From NCBI GenBank assembly GCA_023139655.1, contig JAGLNE010000118.1, positions 1 to 17,148 on the forward strand: a stretch of DNA of 17,148 nucleotides, in the 5' to 3' direction. This document shows, one piece after another, positions 14,747-17,148 of the stretch (positions within the stretch are counted from its first letter, which is position 1; each line of letters starts with the position of its first letter). The position numbers were made by a program, and so were the translations under genes. The notes beneath the pieces were generated by a model. It searched no databases. It was not told where the DNA came from and worked only from the letters and a program-made list of their open reading frames with translations. This stretch comes from Candidatus Parcubacteria bacterium. GTDB taxonomy: Bacteria > Patescibacteriota > Patescibacteriia > Patescibacteriales > UBA12075.

Positions 14747-15409
14747 TTAAAGCCCTGCTCCGCACCAATTAACTGTCCATTGCCACACTTCGGCCTGCGC
14801 TTCGGTCCAGGCTGTTTTAAGATAAATTGTAAATCCAGTATCGGACGGGGAATAGATCGCGTACCCGCCACTAGTGTCAAAATGCATTGATATTCCGCCA
14901 ATACTGACAAAATAATTCGGAGCAGAGGAAAAATTTGCCGTGCCGCCGGAAGACCTTGTATCTACAACGGTATATACTCCCTGGTGTGGGCCGCCTGGCG
15001 CGTAATTTATCCAATCCGTAGCTCCGGCCACAGTAGAATCGCAGATCATATTTAAGCCGTTGCCGTCCCTGTCCTGGACCATCCCGCTTTGCATCTGGCT
15101 CATTACAAAAGAAACATTAGCCGCGTGGCTTAGATCGGTAGCTAATGGGGTACCGACGTTTGTTATTACATTGCCATTCATGGAATTAGTACCGTCAGTA
15201 GCCAAAAAATCAGTGGCTAGCTGGTTCCAGTCAGTGGCTCCGATTGAGTCGCCGGTATTTTTACTGTAATTAGTGAGCGCCAAGGCCACGTTTTTGAAAG
15301 TAATCGGGCTTAAGGCCAATACCAAACCCAAGGCAAATACTGAAAAAATAAAAAGAATTAACACTCCCAGCTCAGCTTTTTTATTAATTTTAAATTTAAT
15401 TTGTTTCAT
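14747..15409 (-). CDS. Membrane-anchored surface protein, possible lectin-like C-terminus
   Basis: 220 residues. Basic start (KQIKFKINKKAEL), one membrane span at about 14-36, then an outward region. Residues 57-103 (GATDWNQLATDFLATDGTNSMNGNVITNVGTP...DLSHAANVSFV) resemble the DWNQL/T-x-x-G-N-I-T-N modules of phage-tail-fibre-like surface proteins. The C-terminal ~80 residues are strand-rich (VYTVVDTRSSGG, APNYFVSIGGISMHFD, DTGFTIYLKTAW, VWQWTVNWCGAG) and recall H-type lectin domains, which form carbohydrate-binding trimers; this is a by-eye resemblance and may be wrong. C123 and C216 might pair. It opens the run leading to a pilin, with TATAAT at 15423-15428 just upstream at the edge of a palindromic repeat. 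Possible pilus-associated adhesin (inference). Confidence 0.83.
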   Translation of the reverse strand: MKQIKFKINKKAELGVLILFIFSVFALGLVLALSPITFKNVALALTNYSKNTGDSIGATDWNQLATDFLATDGTNSMNGNVITNVGTPLATDLSHAANVSFVMSQMQSGMVQDRDGNGLNMICDSTVAGATDWINYAPGGPHQGVYTVVDTRSSGGTANFSSAPNYFVSIGGISMHFDTSGGYAIYSPSDTGFTIYLKTAWTEAQAEVWQWTVNWCGAGL

Positions 15410-15428
15410 ATTGTTAGATTAAATTATA

Positions 15429-15564
15429 ACTTACGCACTTGCTGTCATTGCGAGGCCGAAGGCCGTGGCAATCTCGTGAAAAGCGCATATATCACGGGAT
15501 TGCCACGAAGCTTCGCTTCTCGCAATGACAGGATAATTAAAGATTTTTCAGCAAACGCGTAAGT
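15429..15564. repeat. Four-way-junction palindromic repeat, TGTCATTGCGAG type, with outer TTACGC arms
   Basis: Outer stem: CTGTCATTGCGAG (15442-15454) with CTCGCAATGACAG (15519-15531), 13 bp perfect. Inner stem: TGGCAATCTCGTGA (15466-15479) with TCACGGGATTGCCA (15492-15505), 13 of 14. Between them each side has its own mini-hairpin: GGCC-GAA-GGCC (15454-15464) and GAAGC-TTC-GCTTC (15507-15519). Beyond the stem a further inverted pair, ACTTACGCACTTGCT and AGCAAACGCGTAAGT, marks the ends. It fills the gap between pilC and the surface protein gene. Confidence 0.92.
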
Positions 15565-15583
15565 CCTATAAATAATAAATAAC

Positions 15584-16786
15584 CTAGAATTGAGAAGACA
15601 GACTATACATTGGCATAATAATGGCCGCGACCATTGTACCCACGCCCACGCCCATAATTACCATGATGATCGGCTCCATTAGGGTCATTAAATTGGCGAT
15701 CGTGTTATCTATTTCCCGGCCGTAAAAATTGCTAATGCTCTCAAGGATAGAATCCAAACGGCCGGTTTTCTCGCCGATTCCCATCATTTGCGACACCATA
15801 ACCGGCACATACCTGGAATTCTCCATTGCGCTGGTTATGGAATTGCCGTCCTCAACTTCCTTTTTTGTTTCAAATATTAATTCACGATATACGGAATTAG
15901 CAACCACTTCGGCCGTAATGGCCAGGCCTTTAGTAATGTTTACTCCGCCTTTAAGCAAGGTCTGCAAAGAGCGGGTAAAGCGCACCAAATAAATCTTTTG
16001 GAAAAGCTTGCCAAATATCGGCAAACGTAAAATAATATTATCAATAATCCTTTTCCCGGCCGGGATACGCATAAAAAATCGAAAACCGGCGATAAACGCA
16101 ACCATCATAAACCCTACTAACCAGTAATAACCGGCTAAAAAATCAGAAATAAAAATTACGATTTTTGTGGCCAATGGCAGCTCACCTCCGCCTTCCGCGA
16201 TCACCGCGGTAAGCTTGGGAACAACAAAAACCATCATCACTATCCCGACAACTGTTAAACCGCTAAGTACAAAGGCTGGATATATCATTGCTCCTTTAAT
16301 CTTGCTGGTCATGTCGTAATCCTTTTCCAATTCATCAGCTAAATAGGTTAATACTTCATCCAATTTGCCGCTGGTTTCTCCGGATTTTACTACATTGACA
16401 TAAAAATCTGTAAACACTTTTGGCCGCTTAGCGAGCGAGTCGGATAACCTTGCCCCACCATCCACTTCGTCGGCAATTTCGTTGATTATGCCTTTGAATT
16501 TAACCTTCTTGGTTTGTTCAGCAAGCAGTTTAAGTGACTGCACCAAAGGCACGCTGGCCCCAATCAAAACGGAAAATTGCCGCGAGAACATTACAATATC
16601 TTTAGGCTTAATGCGATCCAAAATAACATTAAAATTGCCGCTTCTGGCTCTTTTTTCAATCAAAGAAATTATTTTCAGTTCTTTATCCCGAAGTATTTCC
16701 ACGGCCATGTCTTCACTGGGCGCTTCAACCAGACCGGCAACTGTTCTTTTTTCTTTTGTAAGCGCGCGATATTTAAAAACGGACAT
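15584..16786 (-). CDS. pilC: Type IV pilus inner membrane platform protein PilC
   Basis: 400 residues, the standard PilC/GspF length. PilC is the membrane platform that couples the assembly and retraction ATPases to the growing pilus. Two T2SSF repeats are clear: about 65-190 with SGETSGKLDEVLTYLADELE (135-154), and 265-390 with GIGEKTGRLDSILESISNFYG (336-356). Membrane spans are at about 170-190, 216-238 and 372-394. The N-terminal MSVFKYRALTKEKRTVAGLVEAPSEDMAVEIL is the usual PilC start, so the ATG at 16786 is firm although no SD is present; a heptamer tandem repeat occupies that place. A response regulator gene lies upstream, as is common in CPR pilus clusters, with the PilB/PilT ATPases presumably outside the window. 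A possible -10 (TATAAT, 16883-16888) would give an ~85-nt leader. Confidence 0.97.
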   Translation of the reverse strand: MSVFKYRALTKEKRTVAGLVEAPSEDMAVEILRDKELKIISLIEKRARSGNFNVILDRIKPKDIVMFSRQFSVLIGASVPLVQSLKLLAEQTKKVKFKGIINEIADEVDGGARLSDSLAKRPKVFTDFYVNVVKSGETSGKLDEVLTYLADELEKDYDMTSKIKGAMIYPAFVLSGLTVVGIVMMVFVVPKLTAVIAEGGGELPLATKIVIFISDFLAGYYWLVGFMMVAFIAGFRFFMRIPAGKRIIDNIILRLPIFGKLFQKIYLVRFTRSLQTLLKGGVNITKGLAITAEVVANSVYRELIFETKKEVEDGNSITSAMENSRYVPVMVSQMMGIGEKTGRLDSILESISNFYGREIDNTIANLMTLMEPIIMVIMGVGVGTMVAAIIMPMYSLSSQF

Positions 16787-16791
16787 TTGTT

Positions 16792-16819
16792 AGAAAGCAG
16801 AAAGCAGAAAGCAGAAAGC
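16792..16819. repeat. Heptamer tandem repeat (AGAAAGC)x4 just upstream of pilC
   Basis: Four perfect copies of a 7-bp unit end five bases before the pilC ATG; on the coding strand this reads GCTTTCT four times, at the place an SD would occupy. The unit is not a multiple of three and is untranslated here. Copy-number change by slippage would alter leader length and spacing. Confidence 0.9.
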
Positions 16820-16892
16820 AGGAAAATATTAAATAATCACAACCTGCTTCTGTATCTGATAATCTGGCTCGATTATCATTATATTATATAAA

Positions 16893-16995
16893 ACTTACGC
16901 GTTTGCTTGTCATTGCGAGGAGGAGTCCCGAGTATTCGGGACGACGACGCGGCAATCTCGAGATTGCTTCACCCCTGCGGGGTTCGCAATGACAA
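16893..16995. repeat. Four-way-junction palindromic repeat, second copy
   Basis: Outer stem TTGTCATTGCGA (16907-16918) with TCGCAATGACAA (16984-16995), 12 bp perfect. Left side arm GTCCCGA-GTAT-TCGGGAC (16925-16942), central hairpin GCAATC-TCGA-GATTGC (16952-16967), right side arm ACCCC-TGC-GGGGT (16971-16983). Same architecture as the copy at 15442-15531, but with unrelated side-arm sequences. Its left edge carries ACTTACGCGTTTGCT, matching the end of the other copy. It lies 7 nt after the response regulator stop and may also serve as its terminator. Confidence 0.92.
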
Positions 16996-17002
16996 AATTA
17001 TT

Positions 17003-17148
17003 CTAGTTTAGCTTTAAAACCTTCTTTATTTTTTCCACTACTTCTGAAGGCATGAAATGGGCTTTGATCAAATAATCATCCGCCCCCAAAGTCATACCGC
17101 GCTCAATCTCGTCTTTTTGATTTAAGTTGGTAAGAAGAATTACCGGTA
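17003..17148 (-). CDS. Response regulator receiver domain (5' part outside window)
   Basis: Only the last 47 codons are present, ending at TAG (17003-17005); the start lies beyond the window edge. The visible part is the C-terminal third of a CheY-type receiver: PVILLTNLNQ with the conserved switch Thr, then GADDYLIKA with the conserved Lys, and a closing amphipathic helix (SEVVEKIKKVLKL). The gene stops right after the receiver domain, so any effector domain would have to be on the N-terminal side; a stand-alone receiver is most likely. Such regulators commonly sit beside pilB, pilT and pilC in CPR genomes and may tune pilus activity, but the phospho-acceptor Asp and partner kinase are not visible here. 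Confidence 0.88.
   Translation of the reverse strand, partial: PVILLTNLNQKDEIERGMTLGADDYLIKAHFMPSEVVEKIKKVLKLN

Noticed and set aside
15442..15531. Cloverleaf-like fold considered as a tRNA
   Set aside because: No CCA-compatible acceptor, anticodon loop or T-loop motif; the layout is shared with a second intergenic palindrome of different arm sequence.
16482..16891. Plus-strand ORFs of 103-104 codons
   Set aside because: Antisense to pilC; one gains its end from the heptamer repeat.

Overview
The window looks like part of a chromosome from a Patescibacteria (CPR) bacterium, probably of a Parcubacteria-like lineage. This is inferred from the low GC content, small tightly packed genes that are all on the minus strand, a complete-looking type IV pilus (T4P) gene set of the CPR kind, an O-antigen-ligase-like protein fused to TPR repeats, several families of dispersed palindromic repeats, and many genes without a Shine-Dalgarno (SD) site. 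TGA is used as a stop (for example at the end of the O-antigen-ligase-like gene, inside an 11-nt overlap), so lineages that recode UGA are unlikely. No tRNA, rRNA, CRISPR array, transposase or plus-strand gene was found.

Layout in the direction of transcription, from high to low coordinates. (1) 17148-13617, pilus assembly block: end of a response regulator, pilC, a membrane-anchored surface protein, an anchored protein with an OB-like C-terminus, and a type IV pilin. (2) 13600-12835: palindromic repeat, extended -10 promoter and a second pilin with a near-perfect SD, likely the major pilin, ended by a 16-bp hairpin. (3) 12744-6498, glycan block: a Wzy/WaaL-type polymerase or ligase with TPRs, two SAM methyltransferases and two GT4 glycosyltransferases. 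A 166-bp inverted-repeat element splits this block. (4) 6471-1498, pilus maturation and tip block: prepilin peptidase PilD, a 635-residue anchored Trp/Cys-repeat protein, then four coupled minor pilins (GspH/FimT, PilV, PilW and PilX types). (5) 1500-1: tandem 104-bp repeats, a sigma70-like promoter followed by a leader terminator, then a secreted protein that runs off the window.

Together the genes describe a T4P machine: PilC platform, PilD processing, two main pilins and a four-member minor-pilin tip. A glycan locus sits between the pilin genes and pilD. The glycan genes may decorate the pilus or make an unrelated surface polysaccharide. The Trp/Cys-repeat protein and the secreted protein after the PilX-like gene are the best candidates for lineage-specific pilus or adhesion functions.

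Intergenic DNA is rich in structure. Two palindromic elements in the pilC region share a four-way-junction layout but have unrelated side arms. A 32-bp perfect inverted repeat joins the stop codon of one glycan gene to the SD of the next. A heptamer tandem repeat occupies the place of the pilC SD. Three glycan genes have SD-led minimal ORFs just before or overlapping their starts.
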